From positions 220,250 to 284,249 of the forward strand of contig NZ_FRFC01000004.1 of the NCBI RefSeq assembly GCF_900143675.1: DNA of 64,000 nucleotides, read 5' to 3'. Under the pieces are notes generated by a model. It was not told the origin of the DNA. It worked only from the letters and a program-made list of their open reading frames with translations, and ran no database searches. The first letter of the stretch is position 1. Each line of letters opens with the position of its first letter. Shown here one piece after another: positions 34,633 through 45,037 of this stretch. This DNA is from Candidatus Nitrosotalea sinensis. GTDB taxonomy: Archaea > Thermoproteota > Nitrososphaeria > Nitrososphaerales > Nitrosopumilaceae. The position numbers and the translations under genes are program-made.

Positions 34633-35016
34633 ATGGAGCATGTTTACTTTTTTGATGGTGATCAAAAAAAGATCTCATGGATAATTGAGAATGAACAAGC
34701 AAGGTTTGAAGAAAGCAGGATGCATGCAGAATATTTTTACAACATTGTAACACCAGAGCAGTCAAGATACATTGCACTTCATGTAGGAATATTTTGGGGC
34801 ATAGGCAGATTCATAATAAAAAATTCCGACATTGTAAAAATAATGTTAGATCACCAATCAATGTTCGAATGTCTTTCTGAAAATAAACAAACTGATGATG
34901 TTTTCATAGAAAGACGACTTGGATTTATCAAACAGATGTTCAGACAAAGAAATCTCAATGTGAAATACCAAAGAATAGATCAAAGTGAAAACAAAGCAAG
35001 TAAATTACTTTGTTAA
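34633..35016 (+). CDS. Hypothetical protein
   Basis: 127 residues from MEHVYFFDGDQKKISWIIEN. The upstream in-frame ATG (34528) would overlap the divergent gene at 34353-34559; the ATG used has AATATATT (34601-34608) about 28 nt upstream. The protein is soluble and mostly helical, with no recognised family. It ends in a 12-bp convergent overlap with the glycerate kinase gene. Confidence 0.55.
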   Translation: MEHVYFFDGDQKKISWIIENEQARFEESRMHAEYFYNIVTPEQSRYIALHVGIFWGIGRFIIKNSDIVKIMLDHQSMFECLSENKQTDDVFIERRLGFIKQMFRQRNLNVKYQRIDQSENKASKLLC

Positions 35017-36279
35017 TACAACACCAACATCCAACAAGTTTGTACCAGTATAACCAGTAAAGATCAATCCACCATATTTTTTGAAGAAATCATGAGAATT
35101 ATTATCAGCAAGATACTTTGTGACATTGTTCATAGGCTTATCTGATTGCCATATTGCACCCGCACAACTAGTATTACCATCAATTCCATCTGTTCCCAAA
35201 GATACAACAGTAGAATTCTTACTTTGCTTTGAAAGATTATGAGAAATGCGTAAAACTAATTCTTGGTTTCTGCCGCCCTTTCCTTTTCCTTTTACAACAA
35301 CTGTGCTTTCACCACCAAATATTATGCAGTATTTTTTTCTAGTAGCAATTTTAGATAACTTCATACTGAGATCTATAACATTAGAAGAGATATTTTTTAC
35401 AACTTTAACAGTATAGCCTAAATTTTGTGCACGATGTTTCATTGCATCAAGACAATCATCATTTGATGCAATGACAACATTTGGTATCTTTGCCATCTTT
35501 GGTGTTTCGTCGATCTTACCTTTTATTCCAAAATTGATATGCTGTAAGACATTTTTTGGAACAAGTCTATCAAGATGATATTTTTTCAAGATCTTTTTTG
35601 CATCAGAAAAGGAAGTAAAATCACAATAAGTCATACCGGATGCAATACTAGACATATCATTTCCTACAACATCAGACATTACAAGTGATACTGCATCAGA
35701 TCTCAGATGTTCCAGCAATTTACCTCCTTTGATCTTTGAGAGGTGTTTGCGTACACAGTTTATCTCTTGAATACTTGCTCCAGATTGTAGTAGCAGTTTT
35801 GTTGTCTTTTGCTTTTCTCTCAGCGTTATTCCATCAGGCAGTGATACAAGCGATGATGTACCACCTGATATCAAAAATATGACCAGATCCTTAGTTGTAG
35901 CAGTACTAATGTATTTTACAACAGATTTTGCGGCAGCAATGCTGTTTTTGTTTGGAAAGGGATGGCCGGCAGTGATTACTTTGAATTTCTTTGCATCTAC
36001 CTTGATTTTAGTAGGCGAAATTATTATTCCACCATCTACGCAGATAAGAGAATCAACAGTACGTGCCATCAAATGTGACGCTTTTCCAACAGATACAACT
36101 AGAATTTTTTCATATTTTCTGAGATTAATTTTTCCATGTGGTAATATGAGAGAGTTATTTTTTATGATTTTTTTTAGATAGAGACTTGGATCTGCTGCAG
36201 CAAGACCAGTTTTTATTATATCAAGTGCATCCTTTTTTGCAGAATTTGTAGATAATGATTGAAAATTCCCAATTATCAT
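35005..36279 (-). CDS. Glycerate 2-kinase (MOFRL family)
   Basis: 424 residues. The DUF4147/MOFRL glycerate kinase pattern is visible: VVSVGKASHLMART, the ISGGTSSLVSLPDGI loop, the HLSKIKGGKLLEHL segment, and the C-terminal MOFRL domain GGESTVVVKGKGKGGRNQEL, GTDGIDGNTSCAGA. The enzyme phosphorylates glycerate to 2-phosphoglycerate. Length is typical. Confidence 0.9.
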   Translation of the reverse strand: MIIGNFQSLSTNSAKKDALDIIKTGLAAADPSLYLKKIIKNNSLILPHGKINLRKYEKILVVSVGKASHLMARTVDSLICVDGGIIISPTKIKVDAKKFKVITAGHPFPNKNSIAAAKSVVKYISTATTKDLVIFLISGGTSSLVSLPDGITLREKQKTTKLLLQSGASIQEINCVRKHLSKIKGGKLLEHLRSDAVSLVMSDVVGNDMSSIASGMTYCDFTSFSDAKKILKKYHLDRLVPKNVLQHINFGIKGKIDETPKMAKIPNVVIASNDDCLDAMKHRAQNLGYTVKVVKNISSNVIDLSMKLSKIATRKKYCIIFGGESTVVVKGKGKGGRNQELVLRISHNLSKQSKNSTVVSLGTDGIDGNTSCAGAIWQSDKPMNNVTKYLADNNSHDFFKKYGGLIFTGYTGTNLLDVGVVLTK

Positions 36280-36362
36280 TTACCTATAACACATATCAAC
36301 TAAAAATTGGATCAATTTAGAGTCTTTTTATTTATTGATTAGAATACCTTTGTTACACTTTT

Positions 36363-36370
36363 TTTATATA
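36363..36370 (+). promoter_or_regulatory. TATA box of the PEFG protein gene
   Basis: TTTATATA centred about 25 nt upstream of the GTG at 36392, which supports that codon as the leaderless start. Confidence 0.5.
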
Positions 36371-36391
36371 GAAGCAATTACAAGCAATATT

Positions 36392-36904
36392 GTGTTCTGG
36401 AAAAATAATTCAAAAACATCCATAATGGCAATACTTGGAGTGTTGGTACTAGTTTCAGTTGTCGCACCAGCCTATGCAGACCAAGTTGTCAAGCCAACTA
36501 GTGCTGGAACATTAAACGTAGGTTTTGAAACAAATCCTGCAACTCCAAACCCAGGGGATCAAACTGAGCTTAAAATCAGTTTTATCAATAAAAAAGACAA
36601 CACATTACAACAGCACATAGATTACAAAGTATCAGTGACACAAGGAGACAACCAAGTATTTGGTACACAAGTAACCCACACTGCAGAAGGTGCTGTCAGC
36701 ATACCATTTCAATTCCAGACAGCAGGAACATACCAAGTCACAGTAGAGGTTCAGGGCATTCTATTCCAACCAATCCCTCCAGAGACAGCTAGTTTTGACA
36801 TCGTGGTAGGTCCAGCAGTGCCAGAGTTTGGCCCAATGGCAGGAATGATTATTGCAATATCAATAGTCAGTGTAATAGCAATATCAAGAAAAGTGCACAT
36901 TTAA
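36392..36904 (+). CDS. Secreted protein with PEFG-CTERM-like sorting signal
   Basis: 170 residues from GTG. A signal peptide (MAILGVLVLVSVVAPAYA) is followed by a beta-sandwich-like domain (NPGDQTELKISFINKKDN, then TAGTYQVTVEVQG) and a C-terminal VPEFGP, hydrophobic span and basic end (SRKVHI). This tripartite end is the thaumarchaeal PEFG-CTERM pattern, a presumed target of archaeosortase-type anchoring. An upstream ATG (36335) would add an unlikely extension. Function of the exported domain unknown. Confidence 0.75.
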   Translation: MFWKNNSKTSIMAILGVLVLVSVVAPAYADQVVKPTSAGTLNVGFETNPATPNPGDQTELKISFINKKDNTLQQHIDYKVSVTQGDNQVFGTQVTHTAEGAVSIPFQFQTAGTYQVTVEVQGILFQPIPPETASFDIVVGPAVPEFGPMAGMIIAISIVSVIAISRKVHI

Positions 36905-36953
36905 TCTGCAAAAAGGCAATAGTATAATAATTGTAGCAAGCCCTAGTTTTTTT

Positions 36954-37898
36954 ATGAATACAGTCAGAATGCCAAAGACAATTAATTTCGGCAAAAATGC
37001 ATTGTCCGAAACTCAATATCCAAAAAATGCACTTGTTGTTACAACAGCTCCACCTGATGTTTCAGCCAAGTGGCTTGCAAAAATGAATATTCAAGATTAC
37101 ATGTTATATGACAAAGTAGAACCAGAACCATCTATTGAGACAGTAAACAAGGTGATGGCAGAATTCAAACCAAAAAACCCATCTGCAATAATCGGTCTTG
37201 GAGGTGGAAGTTCATTGGATGTAGCAAAATATGCAGGAATGGAAATGAAAATTCCAAAAATACTCATACCAACAACATTTGGAACTGGCGCAGAGATGAC
37301 TACTTACTGTGTTTTAAAATTTGATGGAAAGAAAAAGCTCTTACAAGATGAGAGATTCCTTGCAGACATGGCAGTAATTGATGCATATTTCATGGAAGGA
37401 ACACCCGAAGCAATAGTTAAAAATTCCGTCTGTGATGCATGCGCACAAGCAACTGAAGGATATGACAGCAAAAGAGGAAATGAATTCACAAAGATGCTAT
37501 GCAAATCAGCTTTTGATGTTCTGTATGATGCAATAATGAACAACAAGCCAGAGAACTATCCATTTGGTTCAATGTTGTCAGGAGTAGGATTTGGCAATGC
37601 GTCAACCACATTAGGTCATGCATTATCATATGTCTTCTCAAATGAAGGTGTACCACACGGATATTCACTATCGTCATGCACTACAGTAGCACATAGATTC
37701 AACAAATCAATCTTCTACGACAGATTCAAAGAAGTGATTGAAAAACTAAAGTTTGACAAATTAACGTTAAAGGCACCATTTGATCAAGCAGCAGATGTGG
37801 TCATGACAGACAAGGGCCATTTAGATCCAAATCCACTACCAGTGACAAAACAGGATGTTGTTCAACTCTTAAAAGACATAGTAGACGGCAAACTCTAG
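36954..37898 (+). CDS. Iron-type alcohol dehydrogenase family protein
   Basis: 314 residues. NAD(P)-binding glycine-rich IGLGGGSSLDVAK (80-92) and IPTTFGTGAEMT are typical. Metal ligands D161, H222 (TTLGHALSY) and H235 (GVPHGYSL) are present, but the usual second ligand in DALxH is Gln (Q165 in DACAQATE), a variant known in some subfamilies. In thaumarchaea a protein of this family acts as malonic/succinic semialdehyde reductase in the 3-hydroxypropionate/4-hydroxybutyrate cycle; that role here is plausible but not proven. Confidence 0.8.
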   Translation: MNTVRMPKTINFGKNALSETQYPKNALVVTTAPPDVSAKWLAKMNIQDYMLYDKVEPEPSIETVNKVMAEFKPKNPSAIIGLGGGSSLDVAKYAGMEMKIPKILIPTTFGTGAEMTTYCVLKFDGKKKLLQDERFLADMAVIDAYFMEGTPEAIVKNSVCDACAQATEGYDSKRGNEFTKMLCKSAFDVLYDAIMNNKPENYPFGSMLSGVGFGNASTTLGHALSYVFSNEGVPHGYSLSSCTTVAHRFNKSIFYDRFKEVIEKLKFDKLTLKAPFDQAADVVMTDKGHLDPNPLPVTKQDVVQLLKDIVDGKL

Positions 37899-37910
37899 GT
37901 CACAACTATC

Positions 37911-37923
37911 TTTTTACTTTTTT
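37911..37923 (+). terminator. T-rich terminator
   Basis: Two T-runs (TTTTTACTTTTTT) begin 13 bp after the stop of the dehydrogenase gene, the form expected of an archaeal intrinsic terminator. Confidence 0.4.
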
Positions 37924-38031
37924 AGAATAAATTCAATTTTTTCAATGCATGCTGACTCGAAATTGGCAAATATCCTCTCGGATTACTAGACTTAAATACA
38001 CCTAATTTGAGACAACAATAGGATTTCGCAA

Positions 38032-39117
38032 ATGGTAAAATTTGGAATTCAACAGGGACTCAATGTTGCAAGACTTGGTCTAAATGAGGACCAGATAATT
38101 ACTGCCTGTGTTTTGGCAGACAAGATAGGATATGATTCTATTTGGTACATGGATCACAGTAATGTTCCACAGTGGAACAAGGCAATAGTGAATGATCCAT
38201 GGGTCATGCTTTCTGCAATAGCAGCAGTAACACAGAGAGTAGAACTTGGAACCTGTGTTACAGATGCAGTTAGAAGACATCCATCAAACATAGCACTAGC
38301 CACAATTACACTTGACAGAGTTTCACATGGAAGAGGAACACTTGGAATAGGCGCAGGAGAGGCACAAAATCTCAAGGAATTCAAAATACAGTGGGATAAA
38401 CCAGTTGGCAGATTTGAAGAACAACTCCAAGTAATAAAATTGCTTTTTAATTCATCTCCAGAAAACAGAGTTAATTTCAATGGAGACTTTTACCAACTCG
38501 AAGAAGCATGTCTACAAGCAAAAAGTGTTCGTAAACCTGCACCACCAATCTACATGGCAGCAGGAGCACCAAGAACACTTGCATTATGTGGAAAATATGG
38601 AGATGGATGGATTCCAATAGGATACACTCCAGAGTTGTACGAAGAACATGTAAAGGCAATCAAGACATCCATGAAAGAAAATGGAAGAAAAGATGATAAT
38701 TTCAATTATGCAGTTGACATTGATGTATACTTTTCAGATGATGCTGAAAGTGCATGGGCAAAAATGAAAAATGCTGTAAAAGTAAGCTTGTTCAAACCTG
38801 AAGTTCTCAAAGTTCACGGGATTGAAGATATTGCAGGATTTGATTTCAAGAAATACTTTACAGAATATTCCATGTCAAACCAAGAATGGATAGTAAAGAT
38901 GAGAGAAGCAGCACAAACAATACCTGACAAAGTAGCACGCTCATCAATAGGAATGGGAACCCCTGATGACATCATACCAGTATTTGAGAGATTCATGAAA
39001 GCAGGTGTAAATCACTTTATTGTAAGATTCTGGGGTTCAGGATACTTTGGTTCTATTGACAAGTTTGCATCAACCATAATGCCTTATTTCAAGGACCAAA
39101 ATAATCCAAGAAAGTAG
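38032..39117 (+). CDS. LLM-class flavin-dependent oxidoreductase (F420-type)
   Basis: 361 residues, TIM-barrel luciferase-like family. Segments GYDSIWYMDH, VELGTCVTDAVRRHPSNIA, RVSHGRGTLGIGAGEAQNL and YMAAGAPRTLALCGKYGDGWI match the methylene-H4MPT-reductase-like branch that uses coenzyme F420. The substrate is unknown. The gene stands alone on its strand behind the T-rich terminator of the dehydrogenase. Confidence 0.85.
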   Translation: MVKFGIQQGLNVARLGLNEDQIITACVLADKIGYDSIWYMDHSNVPQWNKAIVNDPWVMLSAIAAVTQRVELGTCVTDAVRRHPSNIALATITLDRVSHGRGTLGIGAGEAQNLKEFKIQWDKPVGRFEEQLQVIKLLFNSSPENRVNFNGDFYQLEEACLQAKSVRKPAPPIYMAAGAPRTLALCGKYGDGWIPIGYTPELYEEHVKAIKTSMKENGRKDDNFNYAVDIDVYFSDDAESAWAKMKNAVKVSLFKPEVLKVHGIEDIAGFDFKKYFTEYSMSNQEWIVKMREAAQTIPDKVARSSIGMGTPDDIIPVFERFMKAGVNHFIVRFWGSGYFGSIDKFASTIMPYFKDQNNPRK

Positions 39118-39119
39118 TT

Positions 39120-39542
39120 TTACAGATATCTGTAAATTGTAAGCCTCTCAGAATTTGGCAGATCTGACACAAGTGCAAAATTATAGAGCGGATAAAATTT
39201 CTTGTATTCTTTCATAAAGCTCCAAGCAACATCATGTGTCTTAAACTCAGATCTGATGCCATCAATACGAGTTTCCACCCCACAAATATCAAATACTTTG
39301 ATAAGATATTTTTGAGGCTTTTTGTGAGGTTTTGCTTTTAAGATCCATGCAATAGCAAATACAAAGACCGCCATCATTATCAAGGCAGCCCCAATCTCTT
39401 TGAAATATACTGCAAAAAATGACGGTATTGTATTTCCAAACAAGGTATACACATAACTTGCAAAACCAATGACAGAACTCACTATAACACCAGTAAACAT
39501 TTCTGACTGGTATGCTCTTTTCATATCCTGTGTTAGGACCAC
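39120..39542 (-). CDS. Hypothetical membrane protein
   Basis: 140 residues with two hydrophobic spans (FTGVIVSSVIGFASYVYTLF and GAALIMMAVFVFAIAWI) in the first half and a soluble basic C-terminal half (KPHKKPQKYLIKVFDI onward). No family recognised. Convergent with the LLM gene and divergent from the flavin-binding protein gene. Confidence 0.6.
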   Translation of the reverse strand: MVLTQDMKRAYQSEMFTGVIVSSVIGFASYVYTLFGNTIPSFFAVYFKEIGAALIMMAVFVFAIAWILKAKPHKKPQKYLIKVFDICGVETRIDGIRSEFKTHDVAWSFMKEYKKFYPLYNFALVSDLPNSERLTIYRYL

Positions 39543-39598
39543 TTACATTTATCTATTAAAACCATACGCAGAAATATCATGCATGATAACAACACCAT

Positions 39599-40231
39599 AT
39601 GCAACTTTTAGGGCGACTAGAGATAAAATCACAAGAAAGGATAATTGAATTTCTCAATAAGCAAGAAACTGGTAGAGTTTGCAGTATTGATGAAAATGGA
39701 TACCCACAGATAATACCGATGAACTTTGTATACGCAAATGGCTCGATATACATGCATTCTCACCCACGCGGAGAAAAACTGGAGAACATGACAAGAAACT
39801 CAAAGGTAGGCTTTGAAGCAGATCAAAGCCTTGAATTTTTACCATCATATTTTACCTCCCCTACAGATGCGTCTCAGGCAGATACACTATACATCAGTGT
39901 AGTGATAAAGGGAAACGCCACAATTGTTTCAAATCCAAAAGAAAAAGCAATGGCACTAAATGAACTGATGAAAAAATATCAACCAGAAGGAGGATATGAA
40001 GAACTCTCACAGAACATGAAAGTGGTCGAAGAGGTTGCAATAATCAAAATTGTCCCAGTAACAATGAGAGGCAAGTACAAAATAGGTCAACACATGGATA
40101 AAAAAACAAGATTAGAGATTGCAAAAAAAATTCTAGAACGAAATAGCTCTAATGCAAAACACACTGTAAATATCATGGGCATAATAGAAACAAAAGAAGG
40201 TCTCCAAGTTTCAAAAGAACCTAATTGGTAG
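39599..40231 (+). CDS. Pyridoxamine 5'-phosphate oxidase-like FMN-binding protein
   Basis: 210 residues. The split-barrel flavin-binding fold is visible from ETGRVCSIDENGYPQIIPMN, SIYMHSHPRGEKLENM and SVVIKGNATIVSNPKEK. This resembles NimA/HugZ-like proteins that bind FMN, heme or F420. The substrate is unknown. The C-terminus (from about residue 165) is an extra charged extension. Confidence 0.8.
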   Translation: MQLLGRLEIKSQERIIEFLNKQETGRVCSIDENGYPQIIPMNFVYANGSIYMHSHPRGEKLENMTRNSKVGFEADQSLEFLPSYFTSPTDASQADTLYISVVIKGNATIVSNPKEKAMALNELMKKYQPEGGYEELSQNMKVVEEVAIIKIVPVTMRGKYKIGQHMDKKTRLEIAKKILERNSSNAKHTVNIMGIIETKEGLQVSKEPNW

Positions 40232-40252
40232 TCATGATATAGACACCATTCC

Positions 40253-40260
40253 TTTAAATT
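40253..40260 (+). promoter_or_regulatory. TATA box of the uvrBAC operon
   Basis: TTTAAATT centred about 28 nt upstream of the uvrB TTG start at 40285. Confidence 0.45.
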
Positions 40261-40284
40261 TGAAATAAGAGAAAAACATAACGC

Positions 40285-42225
40285 TTGTTAAAAAACCCAA
40301 GTTTTGAACTAGAATCAGACTTTAGCCCTACAGGTGATCAACCAGAGGCAATAGAAAAATTAATTCAAGGAATACAAAAAAAGAAGATACAGACTCTACT
40401 TGGAGTTACAGGTAGCGGCAAGACATTCACAGTTGCAAATGCAATTGCAAGGACGGGAAAAAATACACTTGTGATATCACATAACAAAACTTTAGCTGCT
40501 CAGCTTTACGCAGAGCTCAAACAATTCTTTCCAAAAAACAATGTAGGTTATTTTGTATCGTATTACGACTATTATCAACCAGAAAGCTATATCCCACAGA
40601 CTGATACATATATTGAAAAAGATACTGCAATAAATGAAAAGATAGAAAAACTAAGACTGGAAGCAACTGCAATGCTTCTATCTGGAGAACCTACAATAAT
40701 CATAGCCACGGTTTCTTGCATTTACTCGCTAGGTTCTCCAAGTGAATGGGAAACAATGGCAATCACAATTGAAAAAGATGCTGAAATTGGGAGAAGTTCT
40801 TTAATAAAAAAACTAGTAAATGCAAGATATGACAGAAATGACACAGAATTACTTGCAGGAAGATTCAGAATCAAAGGAGACACCATAGACATCATACCGG
40901 CATATTCAGATTCAATTGTCAGGATTTCACTATTTGGAGATGATGTAGAAAAAATATCAATATGTGATCCAGTTTCACTCAAAGAAAAAAAACAAATATC
41001 AAAAATCAAAATTTATCCTGCAAAACATTATCTAGTTGCGGCAGATGTAAGAAAAACAGCAATACAATCAATCAGAAATGAATTAAAACAGAGATTATCA
41101 GAACTGCCTGAGCTTGAAAGGCAGAGATTAGAGATGAGAACAAAATACGACCTAGAGATGATAGAAGAATTAGGATATTGTTCAGGAATCGAAAATTATT
41201 CAAGACATTTTGATGGAAGAAAATCAGGTGAACCTCCATTTTGTCTTTTAGATTTTTTTGGAGAAGATTTTCTCCTTGTAATTGACGAGTCACATGTGAC
41301 ATTGCCCCAGATTCATGGAATGTACAATGGGGATCATACAAGAAAAAAATCTTTGATCGACTATGGATTTAGACTTCCAAGTGCATTTGACAACAGACCG
41401 CTCAAGTTTGAAGAATTTGAAAAATATATCAAAAACACAATTTTTGTATCTGCAACGCCAGGGGAGTATGAAAGAAAAAATAGTTTTCAAATCGTAGAAC
41501 AACTAATCAGGCCAACAGGACTTGTAGATCCTACAGTGGAAATACGAAAAACCACAAACCAAATGGATGATTTGATCCTAGAAATCAAAAAACGTGTGGA
41601 GAAAGACCAACGAGTATTGGTTACAACATTAACAAAAAGAATGGCAGAAGATCTTGCAGAATATTTAGCAAAAAACAAGGTAAAAGTAAGATACTTGCAT
41701 TCAGAGATTGAAAATTTACAGAGAACTGAGATAATCAGGCAGCTCAGATTAGGAGAATTTGATGTGTTAGTAGGCATAAATCTACTACGAGAGGGTTTGG
41801 ACATACCTGAGGTCTCATTGGTAGCAATACTTGACGCTGATAAGGAAGGGTTTTTGAGGAACATAACAAGCTTGATTCAGACATTTGGAAGAGCAGCAAG
41901 AAACAAGGATGGCTCAGTAATAATGTATTCTGACACCATAACCCAGTCGATAAAACTTGCAATGACAGAAACAGATAGAAGAAGAACAAAGCAGATAGAA
42001 TACAATCAAAAGATGGGAATAACACCAACTACAATTGTGAAAGCAATTCCACAACAGACTGTTGTTTTAGATGAAACAAAACACATGTCAAAGCACGATA
42101 TCCAAGCACTTGCAATAGAGATAGAGGCAAACATGAAACGCTATGCAGAAGATCTTGATTTTGAACGCGCAATTGAATATAGAGACAGATTAACCAAAAT
42201 ACAAAAACAATTACAAAATGACTGA
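40285..42225 (+). CDS. uvrB: Excinuclease ABC subunit B (UvrB)
   Basis: 646 residues starting at TTG. Walker A is [11 protein letters not shown] (40-50), the damage-probing beta-hairpin region is [20 protein letters not shown], the helicase motif DESHVTLPQ is present, and the C-terminal UVR motif ([20 protein letters not shown]) ends the protein. With UvrA and UvrC it forms the bacterial-type nucleotide excision repair system, an acquisition in this archaeal lineage. uvrA overlaps its end by 8 bp. Confidence 0.96.
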   Translation: MLKNPSFELESDFSPTGDQPEAIEKLIQGIQKKKIQTLLGVTGSGKTFTVANAIARTGKNTLVISHNKTLAAQLYAELKQFFPKNNVGYFVSYYDYYQPESYIPQTDTYIEKDTAINEKIEKLRLEATAMLLSGEPTIIIATVSCIYSLGSPSEWETMAITIEKDAEIGRSSLIKKLVNARYDRNDTELLAGRFRIKGDTIDIIPAYSDSIVRISLFGDDVEKISICDPVSLKEKKQISKIKIYPAKHYLVAADVRKTAIQSIRNELKQRLSELPELERQRLEMRTKYDLEMIEELGYCSGIENYSRHFDGRKSGEPPFCLLDFFGEDFLLVIDESHVTLPQIHGMYNGDHTRKKSLIDYGFRLPSAFDNRPLKFEEFEKYIKNTIFVSATPGEYERKNSFQIVEQLIRPTGLVDPTVEIRKTTNQMDDLILEIKKRVEKDQRVLVTTLTKRMAEDLAEYLAKNKVKVRYLHSEIENLQRTEIIRQLRLGEFDVLVGINLLREGLDIPEVSLVAILDADKEGFLRNITSLIQTFGRAARNKDGSVIMYSDTITQSIKLAMTETDRRRTKQIEYNQKMGITPTTIVKAIPQQTVVLDETKHMSKHDIQALAIEIEANMKRYAEDLDFERAIEYRDRLTKIQKQLQND

Positions 42226-45037
42226 CAAACTAATTATCCGCGGTGCAAGAGAGCACAACTTGAAAAATATCAATGTAGACATTCCAAAGAATAAGCTAGT
42301 AGTAATTACAGGTCTGTCAGGATCTGGGAAATCAACACTAGCATTTGATACCATATATGCAGAAGGACAGCGAAGATATGTAGAATCTCTTTCAGCATAT
42401 GCACGACAATTTCTTGAGATGATGAACAAGCCAGATGTTGACTCAATTGAAGGGCTTTCACCTGCAATATCAATACAACAAAAAACTACAAGCAAAAATC
42501 CTAGATCTACAGTTGGAACTATAACTGAGATTTATGATTATCTAAGATTACTATATGCCAGGATAGGGGTACCCCATTGTCCCAGATGTGCCCGCAAGAT
42601 ATCAAATCAATCAGTTGAATCAATCTGTGAATCAATACTAAAAGAATCAGAAGGAAAGAAAATTTTGATTCTAGCGTCACTTGTAAGAAGGAAAAAGGGA
42701 ACTTATGAAAAACTCTTTGAGCAAGTAAAAAAACAAGGATACTCTAGAATTAGAATAGATGGAGAAATAATAGAATTAGACGGTGAGCTTCCAGTACTTG
42801 ACAAACAAAAATGGCACAACATCGAGATAGTTGTTGACAGGGTCAAGGCATCATGGGAAGAAAAAAGTAGACTGTATGAATCCATCCAGACTGCATTAAA
42901 GGCAGGAAAAGGCGATGTGATGGTTGTGGATACTGAAGAAAAGATATTTTCGCAAAACAATGCATGTCCATTTTGTGGAATATCTATTGGAGAATTGGAA
43001 CCAAGAGGATTCTCATTTAATTCTCCATTTGGAGCATGTAAGACATGTCACGGATTGGGAGTAAAGATGGAATTTGATCCTGATTTGCTAATACCAGACA
43101 AGACCAAGTCAATATTAGATGGTGCAATAGTTCCATGGTCTGGAAGATTTTCATCATTTAGAAGGCAGACATTGCGAGATGTTGGAAAAAAATATGGTTT
43201 TGACTTGATGACCCCAATTAACAAAATGACGCCAAAACAAATTCAAATAATTCTGTATGGAAGTAATGAGGCAGTAAAATTCTCGTACGAGTCCCAATCA
43301 ACTGATTCACGATGGGAATACACAAATAACTTTCAGGGAGTAATACCAAGTCTACAGAGAAATTTTGCAGAAACAGACTCTGAATCAAAAAGAGAAGAAT
43401 TGAGCAAATTCATGCAAGAAACTCCTTGTAATTTATGCAAAGGAAGGAGATTAAAAGATGAGGCACTTGCAGTTTCTATAAATTCTCTTTCCATTATGGA
43501 TGTATGTGATTTATCAATAGATTCATGTTACGAGTTTTTCAAAAACTTGCAGCTAAGTGAAACAGAAAGATACATTGCCAAATCAATCCTAAAAGAAGTT
43601 CTATCAAGACTAGAATTTTTAAGAAATGTTGGATTAAACTATCTCACACTCAACAGAGTTAGTTCTACATTATCAGGTGGTGAAGCACAAAGAATTCGAC
43701 TTGCTACCCAGATAGGATCAAATCTCACGGGAGTGTTGTATGTATTAGATGAGCCTACCATTGGTCTACATCAAAGAGACAATGCTAAACTAATCAAGAC
43801 ACTTACAAAACTTCGCGACCTTGGAAATACCATACTGGTAGTAGAACATGATGAAGAAGTAATGCGAAGTTCAGATTGGATAATTGATCTTGGCCCAGAT
43901 GCTGGAATACATGGAGGAAATGTAGTTTTTGAGGGCACAATAAACGACATTTTGAAAAGTGACAAATCAATTACAGGAAAATATCTAAGAGATCACAATG
44001 CAATAAAATTGGCAAAAAAAAGACATGAGCAAAAGAGCAAACTTGTTCTCAAAGGAGCAACAGAGAACAATCTCAGAAATATCGATGTAGAATTTCCACT
44101 AGGAATGATGGTTACAATAACAGGAGTATCCGGTTCTGGTAAATCTACACTTGTAAACGACATATTGTACAAAGCACTTGCAGCGGAGATTTATGGTTCT
44201 ACTGACAGGCCTGGAAGACACAAGGGAATAAGCGGAATGGACGAGATAGACAAAGTCATAGGCATAGATCAGTCCCCAATAGGACGAACACCGCGTTCAA
44301 ATCCTGCCACATACATAGGCGCATTTACACCAATAAGAGAATTATACGCAGGAACTGAGCTTTCAAAGGAAAGAGGCTACACACCAGGCCAATTTTCATT
44401 TAATGTGGCAGACGGGAGATGTTTTGCCTGTGAGGGTGACGGGGTCAAAAAGATAGAGATGCAGTTCCTATCAGATGTATATGTCATATGCGATGAGTGT
44501 AAAGGAAAACGCTACAACTCTGAAACACTTGCTGTTCACTACAAGGACAAGAACATTTCAGACGTTCTTGCAATGACTGTTGATGAGGCTTTGGAATTTT
44601 TTATAAACATACCATCCATTCAGAGAAAGCTCAAGACTATATCAGATGTAGGTCTGGGATACATCAAGCTTGGCCAGGCCGCAACTACACTATCTGGTGG
44701 TGAAGCTCAACGTGTAAAACTTGCATCAGAACTCTCAAAACGAGATACTGGAAGAACAGTCTACATCTTAGATGAGCCTACCACAGGACTTCATTTTGCA
44801 GATGTGCAGAAACTATTGGAGGTATTAAACAGACTAGTAGACCTAGGAAATACAATAATCATAATAGAACACAATATGGACGTAATAAAAAATTCAGATT
44901 GGATAATTGATCTTGGTCCAGAAGGGGGAGATGGTGGAGGCACTGTTGTAGCAACGGGAACTCCAGAGCAGATCTCACACAATCCTCTAAGTTATACCGG
45001 ACAATACTTGAAGCACATTATAAAAAATGATTCTTGA
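42218..45037 (+). CDS. uvrA: Excinuclease ABC subunit A (UvrA)
   Basis: 939 residues, full length. Two ABC ATPase halves: Walker A motifs [12 protein letters not shown] (32-43) and [13 protein letters not shown], with signature [12 protein letters not shown] and [12 protein letters not shown]. Zinc fingers show as CPFC...CKTC and CFAC...CDEC. UvrA finds damage and loads UvrB. It overlaps uvrB by 8 bp and uvrC by 11 bp. Confidence 0.97.
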   Translation: MTDKLIIRGAREHNLKNINVDIPKNKLVVITGLSGSGKSTLAFDTIYAEGQRRYVESLSAYARQFLEMMNKPDVDSIEGLSPAISIQQKTTSKNPRSTVGTITEIYDYLRLLYARIGVPHCPRCARKISNQSVESICESILKESEGKKILILASLVRRKKGTYEKLFEQVKKQGYSRIRIDGEIIELDGELPVLDKQKWHNIEIVVDRVKASWEEKSRLYESIQTALKAGKGDVMVVDTEEKIFSQNNACPFCGISIGELEPRGFSFNSPFGACKTCHGLGVKMEFDPDLLIPDKTKSILDGAIVPWSGRFSSFRRQTLRDVGKKYGFDLMTPINKMTPKQIQIILYGSNEAVKFSYESQSTDSRWEYTNNFQGVIPSLQRNFAETDSESKREELSKFMQETPCNLCKGRRLKDEALAVSINSLSIMDVCDLSIDSCYEFFKNLQLSETERYIAKSILKEVLSRLEFLRNVGLNYLTLNRVSSTLSGGEAQRIRLATQIGSNLTGVLYVLDEPTIGLHQRDNAKLIKTLTKLRDLGNTILVVEHDEEVMRSSDWIIDLGPDAGIHGGNVVFEGTINDILKSDKSITGKYLRDHNAIKLAKKRHEQKSKLVLKGATENNLRNIDVEFPLGMMVTITGVSGSGKSTLVNDILYKALAAEIYGSTDRPGRHKGISGMDEIDKVIGIDQSPIGRTPRSNPATYIGAFTPIRELYAGTELSKERGYTPGQFSFNVADGRCFACEGDGVKKIEMQFLSDVYVICDECKGKRYNSETLAVHYKDKNISDVLAMTVDEALEFFINIPSIQRKLKTISDVGLGYIKLGQAATTLSGGEAQRVKLASELSKRDTGRTVYILDEPTTGLHFADVQKLLEVLNRLVDLGNTIIIIEHNMDVIKNSDWIIDLGPEGGDGGGTVVATGTPEQISHNPLSYTGQYLKHIIKNDS

